Of a DNA stretch of 64,000 nucleotides, positions 36,399-45,208 are shown one piece after another (the first letter of the stretch is position 1; every line of letters begins with the position of its first letter). The notes beneath the pieces are model-generated. The model was not told the origin of the DNA. It worked only from the letters and a program-made list of their open reading frames with translations, and made no database searches. Location of the stretch: positions 983,501 to 1,047,500 of the forward strand of contig NZ_CP019702.2 of assembly GCF_002005205.3 (NCBI RefSeq). Direction: 5' to 3'. The translations under genes were made by a program, and so were the position numbers. This DNA is from Rhizobium rhizogenes. GTDB taxonomy: Bacteria > Pseudomonadota > Alphaproteobacteria > Rhizobiales > Rhizobiaceae.

Positions 36399-37553
36399 TC
36401 AGTTGCTCCCGACCCGGGCAGCCTGCTGGCCCACCGGCTGCTGCTCTATTTCCACCGAAGCACCCGGCGCCACCTTCTGGAAACCGGACATGACGATCTG
36501 GTCCCCCGGCTTCAGGCCGCTGCTGGTAACCCAGCGATTGCCGGCACCGGTGACAATCGTTACCGGGCGGGGAACAATCTTGCCGCCCTCCACGATCCAG
36601 ACGGAGGCCTCGCCTTTGGCATTGCGCATCACGGCGCTTTGCGGAACAAGGATCGCGTCCTTGGTGACGGCCTGCGGCAGTTCGACCTCGACATAGAGGC
36701 CCGGCAGAAGCCTGTTATCCGGGTTGGAAAATGAAATTCGAAGCGTGACCATGCCCGTCGTCGGCTCGACCCTCGGTTCGGCCGCCTTCAGGTCGCCCTT
36801 GATCGGGTAGGTCTGGCCGTTGGGAAGGATCATCGTTGCGACGGACAGGGACTGGCTGCCCTCCAGCCTTTTGTCGGCATTCCACCGCAACAGGTCGTTT
36901 ACGGACTGGGTTACGTCGACATAGATCGTGTCGAGCGCACGGATCGTGGTCAAAGCCGTCGTCTGCTGCGCAGCCACAAGCGCGCCGGCCGTCGTTTCCG
37001 AAAACCCGATGATACCGGAGATTGGCGCGCGGATCGTCGTTCTCTCCAGATCGATCTCCGCTGTCGTCAGCTGTGCCCGCGCCACCTGAAGTGCGGCCTG
37101 TGTCTTGTTTCTTTCGGCGATCTTGTTGTCGCGGTTGGCTGCCGAGCTGACATTGTTGGCAAACGTCTCTTCGGCACGGCGCGCATCGACGAGGGCGAAG
37201 TCATAGCTGGCCTGCGCCTGCGCGACATTGGCCTTTGCCGATTCCACCGCCGCGACATAGGTTTCATCCTCGATCTTGTAGAGGACCTGGCCCGCTTCCA
37301 CGCGGGCGCCTTCTTCAAACAGCCTTTCCCGGATGATGCCGGAGACCTGCGGCCGCACTTCCGAAACCGTGGACGGCTTGATACGCCCCGGCAGACGGGC
37401 AGTCAGCGTAAAGTCCGCTGCCTTGGCGGTTTCGACCGTGACCGACGGGGTTGGCTGCTGCTGTGCGAGCACTCTTCCGGGATAGAGGACGCAGGATAGG
37501 ATCAACGCAAGGACCACAGTTCGCCCGCGCCGCCACTGACTTTTCTCGACCAT
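36399..37553 (-). CDS. RND efflux periplasmic adaptor (AcrA-like)
   Basis: Membrane-fusion protein of 384 aa with an N-terminal signal (VVLALILSCVLYPGRVLAQ). The lipoyl half-motifs are VRPQVSGIIRERLFEEGARVEAGQVLYKIE and IRAPISGIIGFSETTAGALV, flanking a coiled-coil hairpin (residues about 95-165). A C-terminal beta domain ends SGFQKVAPGASVEIEQQP. It links the RND pump to an outer-membrane channel. First gene of the operon; the AcrR-type box lies 61 bases upstream. Confidence 0.93.
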   Translation of the reverse strand: MVEKSQWRRGRTVVLALILSCVLYPGRVLAQQQPTPSVTVETAKAADFTLTARLPGRIKPSTVSEVRPQVSGIIRERLFEEGARVEAGQVLYKIEDETYVAAVESAKANVAQAQASYDFALVDARRAEETFANNVSSAANRDNKIAERNKTQAALQVARAQLTTAEIDLERTTIRAPISGIIGFSETTAGALVAAQQTTALTTIRALDTIYVDVTQSVNDLLRWNADKRLEGSQSLSVATMILPNGQTYPIKGDLKAAEPRVEPTTGMVTLRISFSNPDNRLLPGLYVEVELPQAVTKDAILVPQSAVMRNAKGEASVWIVEGGKIVPRPVTIVTGAGNRWVTSSGLKPGDQIVMSGFQKVAPGASVEIEQQPVGQQAARVGSN

Positions 37554-37613
37554 TTTTCACCTTTTGATGCAAACGAGCTGCCGGACACATCGCAGCGCCC
37601 AATCATTCGACGC

Positions 37614-37638
37614 ATATACATACATTCTGAATGTAAAT
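37614..37638. promoter_or_regulatory. AcrR-type operator, copy 2 (efflux operon)
   Basis: ATATACATACA-N7-TGTAAAT containing the perfect palindrome TACATTC-T-GAATGTA (37621-37635). It lies 61 bases upstream of the adaptor start, where a TetR repressor would block transcription. Identical in flanks and spacing to copy 1 at 32418. Confidence 0.75.
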
Positions 37639-37923
37639 ATCAAGCGAAATATTTTTGCCGCTCGGCATCGGCTGCTCACAATCGCCCTGCGTCAAAGTGT
37701 AAAAACTGGCTGCGACAGGGCGCAAAAAAATAAAGAAAATCAGAATGTTGAATATGCCACTCCGCGGGGAGCAGCTATTCCCCGCAGACGGATGCGGAAG
37801 AAAAATTAACATTGCCGACAGGCCGGTTTTCTGGCCCAATGTCTCATTCCCGGTGCGGGACAATCGTCATCGTCCCGCGTAAAACACGGCCGATCTGGCC
37901 GCCCCTGCCGACGTGGAGTCATC
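37639..37923. other. Intergenic region with hairpin
   Basis: About 285 bases between the efflux operator and the proC-like gene. A GCGGGGA / TCCCCGC stem with an 8-base loop (37764-37785) is present. On the minus strand it is followed at a distance by an AT-rich run. No gene was recognised; both divergent promoters probably lie here. Confidence 0.45.
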
Positions 37924-38706
37924 ATGCCCCTTCCCCAGAAAATCGGTTTTATCGGAACCGGAGCAATCACCGACGCAATGGTACGGGGCCTGCTTCTGAA
38001 GCCGGCGGCCGTGCCGCATATCATGGTATCGGCGCGCAACACGGATATCTCGGCCAGGCTTGCCACCGATTTCCTGCAGGTCATCGTCTCCGGCGACAAT
38101 CAGGCTATCGTCGACGGCTGCAATACCGTCGTTCTGGCGATCCGGCCGCAGATCGCCGAGGAGGTCATTCGCCCGCTGCAATTCCGGAAGGGACAAAAGG
38201 TCATCAGCGTCATTGCCGCCACTGGCCGTGAAGCGCTTTTCGACTGGATCGGCGCGGATGTCAGCCTTACGCAGGCAATTCCCCTGCCTTTCGTCGCCCG
38301 ACGCAAGGGCGTCACCGCCATTTACCCGCCGGATGCCGATACGTCGGCCATTTTCAACAGTCTCGGCAATGCGGTCGAATGTGAGACGAAGACGGAATAC
38401 GATCTTCTCGCCGCGGCAAGTGCCCTGATGGCCACCTATTTCGGCATCATGCAGCATACGACTGAATGGCTGGCCGAAAACGGCCTTCCGGAAGAAAAGG
38501 GCCGCGCCTATCTTGCTCCGCTCTTCGCCGGCCTTTCCGAAGTGGCCCAGCTTGCCGACAAGGACACCAGTTTCCTCGATCTCAGCGGCGAATTCGCCAC
38601 CAAAGGCGGACTCAACGAGCAGGTTTTGCAGGATTTTGACCGTAATGGCGGTTCAAACGCACTGAAAGGGGCGTTAAGCCGTGTCTTCGAGCGGATCACG
38701 AAATAA
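37924..38706 (+). CDS. Pyrroline-5-carboxylate reductase family protein
   Basis: Cytosolic NAD(P)-dependent reductase of 260 aa. The Rossmann start is KIGFIGTGAITDAMVRGLL, and the catalytic-region motif is LTQAIPLPFVARRKGVTAIYPPD, a variation of the ProC RxMPN segment in which the Asn is replaced. The C-terminal helical dimer domain ends with GGLNEQVLQDFDRNGG, matching the ProC GGTxE-like region. It may therefore reduce P5C or a related imine, but the active-site departures allow another substrate. It lies 5 bases before a LysR gene. Confidence 0.78.
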   Translation: MPLPQKIGFIGTGAITDAMVRGLLLKPAAVPHIMVSARNTDISARLATDFLQVIVSGDNQAIVDGCNTVVLAIRPQIAEEVIRPLQFRKGQKVISVIAATGREALFDWIGADVSLTQAIPLPFVARRKGVTAIYPPDADTSAIFNSLGNAVECETKTEYDLLAAASALMATYFGIMQHTTEWLAENGLPEEKGRAYLAPLFAGLSEVAQLADKDTSFLDLSGEFATKGGLNEQVLQDFDRNGGSNALKGALSRVFERITK

Positions 38707-38711
38707 TAGCG

Positions 38712-39611
38712 ATGAACGATCACAAAGCGCTCAAAACATTTCTGATGGCAGCTGAAAAACGCAACTTCGCACAGGTTGCGCGCGAGCTGGGCATGACGGC
38801 AGCGGCCGTCACCCGGGCCATTGCCGCGCTGGAATGTGATCTTGGGGTGCAACTGTTTGTCCGCACCACCCGTCAGGTGTCGCTGACGACTGATGGAGCC
38901 ATTTTCGCCGCGCAGATTCAGCCGGCGGTCGAAGCGCTCGAAAATGCCCGGCGCGACGTCAGGAATGCCCACAAGGCCGATCAGGGAAGATTAAGGATCA
39001 GCGCGCCGACCTGGCTTGGCAAGACCGTACTGCCGCCGATCCTGTCGGGCTTCCGGGAATTATATCCGAAAATGTGCTTCGAGATTTCCCTGTCGGACGG
39101 CCTGGTCAATATCGTCGACGATGATTACGATCTCGCGATCCGCATTTCGTCAGCCCCTTCCGACAAGTTCACCATCTGGCGCAAGATCAGGGCCGTACCG
39201 AGAATATTGGTGGCGGCACCGGGCAGCCGGTTCACGCAGATGGAACACCCGGGCGAGCTGACACCGGATGATTGCCTTGCCTATAGCGGAGAGAGCCACC
39301 GGGAAAACTGGGTTCTGTCAGACAGCGGAGCTAGTATCACGATTGCTGCAGGCCGCAGATTCAGCGCCAATAATGGCGAGGTTCTGGCAGATTTGGCGGC
39401 AGATGGCGCGGGAGTGGCCATGCTGCCCGGATTTCATATCGCCGAACATATCCGCAGCGGCCGGCTCGTTCATGTTCTGCGCGGCTGGTCGCCACCGGAA
39501 CTCTGGCTGACGCTCTATTATCCACCCTACCAGAAGCTCCCGCCCCGCATCGCGACATTCTCGAAGTTCTTCGAGGAACAACTGCCGGCGCATATGGTGA
39601 TGCTGGACTAA
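38712..39611 (+). CDS. LysR-family transcriptional regulator
   Basis: Regulator of 299 aa with the N-terminal helix-turn-helix FLMAAEKRNFAQVARELGMTAAAVTRAIAALECDLGVQLF and an effector domain typical of the group that responds to aromatic or redox signals (RLRISAPTWLGKTVLPPILSGFREL). It follows the ProC-like gene by 5 bases on the same strand, so the two probably form an operon. The target is unknown. Confidence 0.9.
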   Translation: MNDHKALKTFLMAAEKRNFAQVARELGMTAAAVTRAIAALECDLGVQLFVRTTRQVSLTTDGAIFAAQIQPAVEALENARRDVRNAHKADQGRLRISAPTWLGKTVLPPILSGFRELYPKMCFEISLSDGLVNIVDDDYDLAIRISSAPSDKFTIWRKIRAVPRILVAAPGSRFTQMEHPGELTPDDCLAYSGESHRENWVLSDSGASITIAAGRRFSANNGEVLADLAADGAGVAMLPGFHIAEHIRSGRLVHVLRGWSPPELWLTLYYPPYQKLPPRIATFSKFFEEQLPAHMVMLD

Positions 39612-39806
39612 ACAAGAGGCCAGCGCTGCACCTGTCCGCCGTGGTCCATCCGTCTCCCCTGCTGGACGAACCGGCCGTATCCGCATAAGCTGCACGAACA
39701 GTCTGCGGCAACCCCGACGTTCATATCGTCCATTCATGGAGGGAGCAGGGTCATCGGCGAAGGAGGCTCCACAAGGAAGGAAGAGCCGAGGCTTGCCTGG
39801 TGGATC

Positions 39807-40817
39807 GTGCGTTGGGCGCTGCTCGCGCTGGCAATCCCCGGGGCATCGCAATCGGCGCTGGCCGATGCACCGCGGCTGGGGCCCTTTGAACTGCCGAAGC
39901 CGCGCGAACTGACCGTCTTCCGAAACGACGAGGCCTTCAACCCCTATGAGGCATTAAACGGCTCTTTCACGTCACCGGAGACCTGTGCCGCCGTTCCCGA
40001 TGGACTATGGGTCGAGGCGGAAGGCAAGGGAGACTGCATTCGTTATTATCCGCAGGCGCTGGCCGATGGCGGGAACCCGACAGTCCTCGTTTATTTCGGT
40101 GGCGACGTGATGCTGCGCAATGCGAAGGGCGTGCGTTTCATCACCGATTCCTACATCCGCCAGTCCCCCGCCACGATCGGGGCCGAGATGGCGGAGTGGG
40201 CAAAAAAGGCCGGACACCCGGTAATCTTCATGGCACGACCCGGCATCTATGGCTCCTCGGGCAATCACAACAATCGCCGCCATACGCGCGAAATCGCCCT
40301 TATGGATGGAGCACTCGACCAGATCAGGCAAAAATACAATATATCGTCCTTCATCTTGACCGGCCATTCCGCCGGCGGACAGATCGTGGCAAGCCTCATG
40401 AACAGGCGCAAGGACGTCTCGGCAGCGGTCATCACCTCCGGCCTGGTCTCGGTAAAACAGGTTTCCGCCTTCTGGGAACGGCGCCGCAAAATTCCCGGCA
40501 AACTGCTTTACAACGCCGCTGAATTTTACGACCCCATCACGGAAATCGAGCGCATTTCGACTGATCCCCGACCAGACATCTACGTCATCTCGGATCCGGA
40601 AGATCGGGTCGTACCGTTTTTCAGCCAGCTTTTTTATGTCAGAAGACTGCGCGCCGCCGGTTTCGAGCCGCATCATATCTATGCCCAGGCGACAGATCGC
40701 CAGCGGCATCTGCTGGCCTATCATGGCCGCCTCGCCGCCGCCCTGATCGCCCAGGGCAGGTCTGAGGTCGAAATCCGCCGTGCCGTCCATGAGATGGACC
40801 TTGAACAGTTCAAATAG
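39807..40817 (+). CDS. Secreted alpha/beta-hydrolase-like protein
   Basis: Protein of 336 aa starting with GTG at 39807 and followed by a signal peptide (WALLALAIPGASQSALADA). A nucleophile elbow ILTGHSAGGQIVASL contains the catalytic Ser; a late Asp lies in VISDPEDRVVPF and a His in RQRHLLAYHGRLA. The fold is that of serine hydrolases such as peptidase S9-like or esterase-like proteins. No close family was recognised. It converges on the Mur-ligase-like gene with a gap of 25 bases. The start codon is uncertain because no ATG is in frame upstream. Confidence 0.65.
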   Translation: MRWALLALAIPGASQSALADAPRLGPFELPKPRELTVFRNDEAFNPYEALNGSFTSPETCAAVPDGLWVEAEGKGDCIRYYPQALADGGNPTVLVYFGGDVMLRNAKGVRFITDSYIRQSPATIGAEMAEWAKKAGHPVIFMARPGIYGSSGNHNNRRHTREIALMDGALDQIRQKYNISSFILTGHSAGGQIVASLMNRRKDVSAAVITSGLVSVKQVSAFWERRRKIPGKLLYNAAEFYDPITEIERISTDPRPDIYVISDPEDRVVPFFSQLFYVRRLRAAGFEPHHIYAQATDRQRHLLAYHGRLAAALIAQGRSEVEIRRAVHEMDLEQFK

Positions 40818-40842
40818 CAGCCGGTTCGCTCAACCAGTCAAT

Positions 40843-43800
40843 TCAGGCGGCGGCGCTGCCATCGGCGCTCTTCTTCAGCCACGCCACCAGCTCATGCATT
40901 CCGGTGCTGTGCGAGCCCTTGAAAAGAACGACATCGCCGTCCGTCAGCCGGTCGCGGAGGATTTCCTTCAGCGCCTGCCGTGAGTCCGCATGGACACCAC
41001 GCCTTGCCGGTGAAAGCGCATCCCAGAAATCGGTGTAAAGCTCACCCGTAACATAGACCTGATCGATCGAACTTTCCCGCATGAATGCGGCAAGTTCGGT
41101 GTGGTAGGCTGCGGCACCGGGGCCGAGCTCTGCCATTTCGCCCAGAACTGCAATCCGCCGTCCACTGCCTTCATGACCGTTCAGGCGCTCCAGCGCCGCG
41201 CGCATCGAACCCGGATTGGCATTATAGGCGTCATCGATCACCGTCAGCCGCCGTCCGTCGAGCGACAGGTCGATCTCCTCGCCGCGTCCGGGCAAAGCGG
41301 CAAAACTGTCGAGCTGGGCAATCGCGGGCTCCAGAGGATGACCGAGCGCCGATACGGCAGCAAGGATCGCAAGCCCGTTCAGGGCCATGTGCTGCCCGGC
41401 CGCGCCGACGCGATAGGTAATCTCCTGCTCTTTGATCCGGGCACGGGCCTGCCCGCTGGCGACATCGTAATGCAACAATTGAAACAGACATGCATCCGAC
41501 GTCCCGTAGGTGAGAATATCGAGCCCGCGCCCGCGGGCAGCATCATGCACCGTGTCCCATTCCAGCATGTCGCGGTTGAGAACGGCCTTATCGCCCGGCG
41601 CCATGCCAAGAAAGATCGCGCTTTTCGTTCTCGCAATGTCGAAAACCGTGCTGGTTTCTCCCAGATGGGCCGGCAGGACATTGGTGAAGATGGCAACCTT
41701 CGGGCGCGCCATGCGCGCGCTTATCGCCATCTTGCCAATCGCCAGTTCCAGAACGACATGCGGCATGTCCCACGGGATCGAGGCCAGGTTCCAGGCGACT
41801 CCGGCTGGCAGGTTTGCATTGTGATGGCTTTTGCCGACGGCACCCCAGGCGGAAAGCACATGCGCAAGCATGGCGACAACAGTGGTCTTGCCGGCGCTAC
41901 CCGTCACGGCCAGCACATTGCCCGTCATCCGGCTGCGGGCGTAGTCTCCCATCGCCAGAACGGCCTGCATGCCCTCCGCCACCTGAAGTGCCGGCTCATC
42001 GCGATCGCTGACCAGCCCGGGGTCGGTGGTCATAAGACAGGCCGGCTTATGCAGCCCTTCAAGGGCATGCACCGGCACGCCCGTATCGCCCTCGCGGGCG
42101 CGCAGAACAACCATGCTTTCCGGCTGCATGGCCGGCGCGAAGATGCAAAGTCCCTTTGCCGTCCAGCCCTCGGGCGGGTGGCGAAGCCAGGTGCCCCCGG
42201 TTGCGGCCTCGACATCGGCCGCCGTCCATTCCCTCTGCTGCGGACAAGCCACAGGCTTCTCCGTCTGACGACCGGGGCGATTGCGCGGCGGCGCATATTG
42301 ACGGATGAGTTCGCGAAACGCTCTCCGTTCCCTGAGGTAACTGCGATAGGCAACGAAACCGGACAGATAATGTTCGACATCATCGATCCGCACGCGAAAT
42401 GCGTGGTGGCGGATGAAGAAGGAACCCGCGATACGGTCGGGCCTGCGGCAATACATGGCCATTTCCGGCCAGAAGTGACCATTGAGCAGGTGGCGCGCCC
42501 GCTTTTCAAGGGCGCGTTCAAAATGCGCGAGGTTGATTTCATCAAGGAGCCGACGCAATTGGGGATCGGCAGCGATCCGCGACAGGGTCTGGCGCGCCGC
42601 CATCATCAGTTCGAGCAATGTCGGGAAGGTGGTGATGCGATTTTCGACGAAGTCGAGATACCCGGCAATGTTGCGGATAGCGAAACGGAAGTAGCGCTCT
42701 TCCGGCCGGTACAGCGTCAGTTCGTTGACGCAATAACCGAGCCAGTGGTCATGGTGTTTCCAATGATCCTTCGCGATGAAATGCTCGAACGCCTTCTCGA
42801 CGGTCGCGAGCCAGATGGCGTCCCCCGTGAGGCCGTAAAGGCGCATGAGCCCGAATGCCGCCTCACCCTCGTAATAGATGGTGCGATACCTTTGCTTGAT
42901 GGCCAGATCAGGGAAATTAAGGACATGCACGAACGCCCCGGTCCTGCTGTCCTGCATGTGCCGGATGCCGCGCGCAAGCCTTTCCGCCAGCGCCCGCCAT
43001 TCATCCTTGCCGCTGACGGTCATGTATTTTACGAGCGCCAGTATCGCGACGGCATTGCCGCCAAGCTTGATTTCATTGTCGGCTTCGACAAGAAACGCGG
43101 CCTCCTCGCCATCCGGAAGGCTGGCCGGCTTTACGAGGGTGCCTGCGAGATATTTCAGGGCACGCTCGATTGCACCTTTCAGCTTCGGGTCGTGCGTAAC
43201 CTCCCAGGCCTCGATCATGGCATAGGTGGTGCTGGCGTGGCGCAGCGCATTATAGGCCTCTATGCGCCGGTCGAAGCAGGCATGATAACCATAGATGAAG
43301 GAGCCGTCCTCATTGACCTGCCGGGCAAGATAAGCGGATGAATCGCGCAGCAGCGACAGCACCACGCCGCCGTCGAGCCTCTCGATCCTGCGCCTCCCGG
43401 CATCGAGACCTTCCCCGTCGAGCGGATGCAACCGACCGGTTTCGTCACAGAAAATGCCCCTGGTGGCAAAAAGGAAAATCGCTTCCTCATCCGAAAACCG
43501 CAATCGCGGCATGTCTTCATGGCGGGTTGCGGCATAGAGGCTGAAATTCTTCTCGTTGAGCACGGCGTTGCCAATGGTATTGCCGCCGTAAAGCATCGCA
43601 TTGGCGTTCAGTTCCTGTTCCGTGAAGGCGAAGCGGAACGCCGGGTCAAGCCCGATACCGAAGCGGAAATAATTGCGTTTGACCTTTGCAAGCAACGCAC
43701 GCAGACGCGGCCATGTGGTCGCTTCCGCAACCTCTACCCAGTCCAGCCGGATCCAGCGCCCCTCGATACCCTCCGCTTTCATGGCGGCAAGAAGCAGGGG

Positions 43801-44016
43801 GACGCCCTTTTGCCATGCCGATTCCAGCGATGGGCCGGAGGCATTGACGACACGCGCCCGCCTGTCACCATCCGAAACGGAGAAGAACAGCGTCACGGCC
43901 GGAAACGGCATTTCCAAAGGCTGAACTTTTCCGCACAGGAACGTCCTTATGCCGGAGAGACGTTCCTTCACGTCCTGCGGTTTCGTCGCAAGAATCGCTC
44001 CGGTCTCAACGTTCAC
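40843..44016 (-). CDS. Large protein with C-terminal MurF-like ligase domain
   Basis: Protein of 1057 aa starting with GTG 44016, preceded by a GGGAGG RBS and overlapping the end of the HlyD-type gene by 11 bases. Residues 1 to about 600 are largely helical, with a segment DGSFIYGYHACFDRRIEAYN followed by LRHASTTYAMIEAW that recalls (alpha/alpha)6 toroid enzymes; no family was assigned. Residues about 610-1057 are Mur-ligase-like: P-loop TGSAGKTTVVAML (about 703-715), the FTNVLPAHLGE segment, and VIDDAYNANPGSM and ILGEMAELG, all typical of MurF. It would form an amide bond with ATP, on an unknown substrate. It is the last gene of the type I secretion operon. Confidence 0.8.
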   Translation of the reverse strand: MNVETGAILATKPQDVKERLSGIRTFLCGKVQPLEMPFPAVTLFFSVSDGDRRARVVNASGPSLESAWQKGVPLLLAAMKAEGIEGRWIRLDWVEVAEATTWPRLRALLAKVKRNYFRFGIGLDPAFRFAFTEQELNANAMLYGGNTIGNAVLNEKNFSLYAATRHEDMPRLRFSDEEAIFLFATRGIFCDETGRLHPLDGEGLDAGRRRIERLDGGVVLSLLRDSSAYLARQVNEDGSFIYGYHACFDRRIEAYNALRHASTTYAMIEAWEVTHDPKLKGAIERALKYLAGTLVKPASLPDGEEAAFLVEADNEIKLGGNAVAILALVKYMTVSGKDEWRALAERLARGIRHMQDSRTGAFVHVLNFPDLAIKQRYRTIYYEGEAAFGLMRLYGLTGDAIWLATVEKAFEHFIAKDHWKHHDHWLGYCVNELTLYRPEERYFRFAIRNIAGYLDFVENRITTFPTLLELMMAARQTLSRIAADPQLRRLLDEINLAHFERALEKRARHLLNGHFWPEMAMYCRRPDRIAGSFFIRHHAFRVRIDDVEHYLSGFVAYRSYLRERRAFRELIRQYAPPRNRPGRQTEKPVACPQQREWTAADVEAATGGTWLRHPPEGWTAKGLCIFAPAMQPESMVVLRAREGDTGVPVHALEGLHKPACLMTTDPGLVSDRDEPALQVAEGMQAVLAMGDYARSRMTGNVLAVTGSAGKTTVVAMLAHVLSAWGAVGKSHHNANLPAGVAWNLASIPWDMPHVVLELAIGKMAISARMARPKVAIFTNVLPAHLGETSTVFDIARTKSAIFLGMAPGDKAVLNRDMLEWDTVHDAARGRGLDILTYGTSDACLFQLLHYDVASGQARARIKEQEITYRVGAAGQHMALNGLAILAAVSALGHPLEPAIAQLDSFAALPGRGEEIDLSLDGRRLTVIDDAYNANPGSMRAALERLNGHEGSGRRIAVLGEMAELGPGAAAYHTELAAFMRESSIDQVYVTGELYTDFWDALSPARRGVHADSRQALKEILRDRLTDGDVVLFKGSHSTGMHELVAWLKKSADGSAAA

Positions 44017-45208
44017 GTAATGCCTCCCGGGCCTTGTTGAAGGGCTTGACGAGATATTCCAGCACCGTCTTTTCGCCGGTATGAATATCGACGGTCGCGA
44101 CCATGCCCGGCACGATCGGGAATTCCCGGCCCGCAGCATTGACCAGCGCATCCTTCTCCGTCTTGATGAAGACGCGATAATAATAGATTTCCCGGTCAAC
44201 CTCGTCCTGGATCGTATCGGGCGAGATGGTCGTCACCTGCCCGTCCAGACTGCCATAGACCGCATAGTCGTAGGCACTGATCTTCACGCTGGCACGCTGG
44301 CCGGGATGGATATAGGCGATGTCGCGCGGCGAGATGCGCGCTTCAATAAGAAGCTCGTCTCCGAGCGGAATGATGTCCATGAGCTTGCCATTCGGCGGCG
44401 CAACACCACCGATCGTCGAAACCTCGATATTCTTGACGATGCCACGCACCGGCGAGCGATGGGTCAGGCGGGCGAGACTGTCCGCACGGCCGGTGACCAC
44501 GGGCGACAGCGAATTGACCTCGGCATTCACCTTGGTCAGTTCCTCGCGGGCGCGCACCACATATTCGGACTTGATCTCGACCTTCTTCAGTTCCAGCTCC
44601 ACCATCTGCCTGCGCAGGCGGATGACTTCGACGTTGCTTGCCGCGCCGACGGCCCTGAGTTCCTCGTTGAGCTTCAGTTCGCTGCGCACAAGCGCAAGCG
44701 ACTCTTCCACCCAATGCAGGGATTCCTCCAGCGCCCGCCGACGTGCCGTATAAAGCTCGGTTTCGGCGGCTGTGAGCGTGGAATAGGGATTGAGAGCCGC
44801 CGGGAAGGTAAGGGGGGTGCCGTTGACTTCCGCTTCGAGGCGGGAAGCCGCCGCCAGTGCGGCGCGATACTTGGCCGCGCTCTCCTCGACATCGGATTCG
44901 CTTCTGGTCGGATCAAGCTGGGCAAGAATCTGCCCGGGTTCAACCACCTGGTCTTCCCGCACATGGAGCGCGGCGAGAATGCCGCCCTCCAGCGACTGGA
45001 TAACCTGCTCGCGGCTGGTCGGAACCACCCGGCCATCGCCGGAGGAAACCTCGTCCAGCCTGGCAAAATAGGCCCAGACCAGCAGGGCCACCAAAAGGGC
45101 GACAAAGAGCTGCACCACGCGGGAGGAACGGGTCAGGTTTCGCCCGTCGTCATCACCGAAGGCCCATCCGCCCCGGCCGGAGAAATCGCGATCACCGATG
45201 GCCGCCAT
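44006..45208 (-). CDS. HlyD-type T1SS membrane-fusion protein
   Basis: Adaptor of 400 aa. One TM segment (residues 29-48; VVQLFVALLVALLVWAYFA) precedes a periplasmic part with lipoyl motif REQVIQSLEGGILAALHVREDQVVEPGQIL and a long coiled coil (about 105-235). The C-terminal signature KISAYDYAVYGSLDGQVTTISPDT is typical of LapC-like adaptors for surface adhesins. Start codon is immediately after the ATPase stop. It links the ATPase to an outer-membrane TolC in exporting the BapA-like protein. Confidence 0.93.
   Translation of the reverse strand: MAAIGDRDFSGRGGWAFGDDDGRNLTRSSRVVQLFVALLVALLVWAYFARLDEVSSGDGRVVPTSREQVIQSLEGGILAALHVREDQVVEPGQILAQLDPTRSESDVEESAAKYRAALAAASRLEAEVNGTPLTFPAALNPYSTLTAAETELYTARRRALEESLHWVEESLALVRSELKLNEELRAVGAASNVEVIRLRRQMVELELKKVEIKSEYVVRAREELTKVNAEVNSLSPVVTGRADSLARLTHRSPVRGIVKNIEVSTIGGVAPPNGKLMDIIPLGDELLIEARISPRDIAYIHPGQRASVKISAYDYAVYGSLDGQVTTISPDTIQDEVDREIYYYRVFIKTEKDALVNAAGREFPIVPGMVATVDIHTGEKTVLEYLVKPFNKAREALRER

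Noticed and set aside
37603..37863. Small 86-codon minus-strand gene upstream of the efflux operon
   Set aside because: It crosses the AcrR-type operator and a hairpin and has no ribosome binding site, so coding is unlikely.
41101..43341. 746-codon plus-strand frame opposite the Mur-ligase-like gene
   Set aside because: It is an antisense frame in GC-rich coding DNA. The minus-strand product contains clear Mur motifs and is translationally coupled to the adaptor gene.
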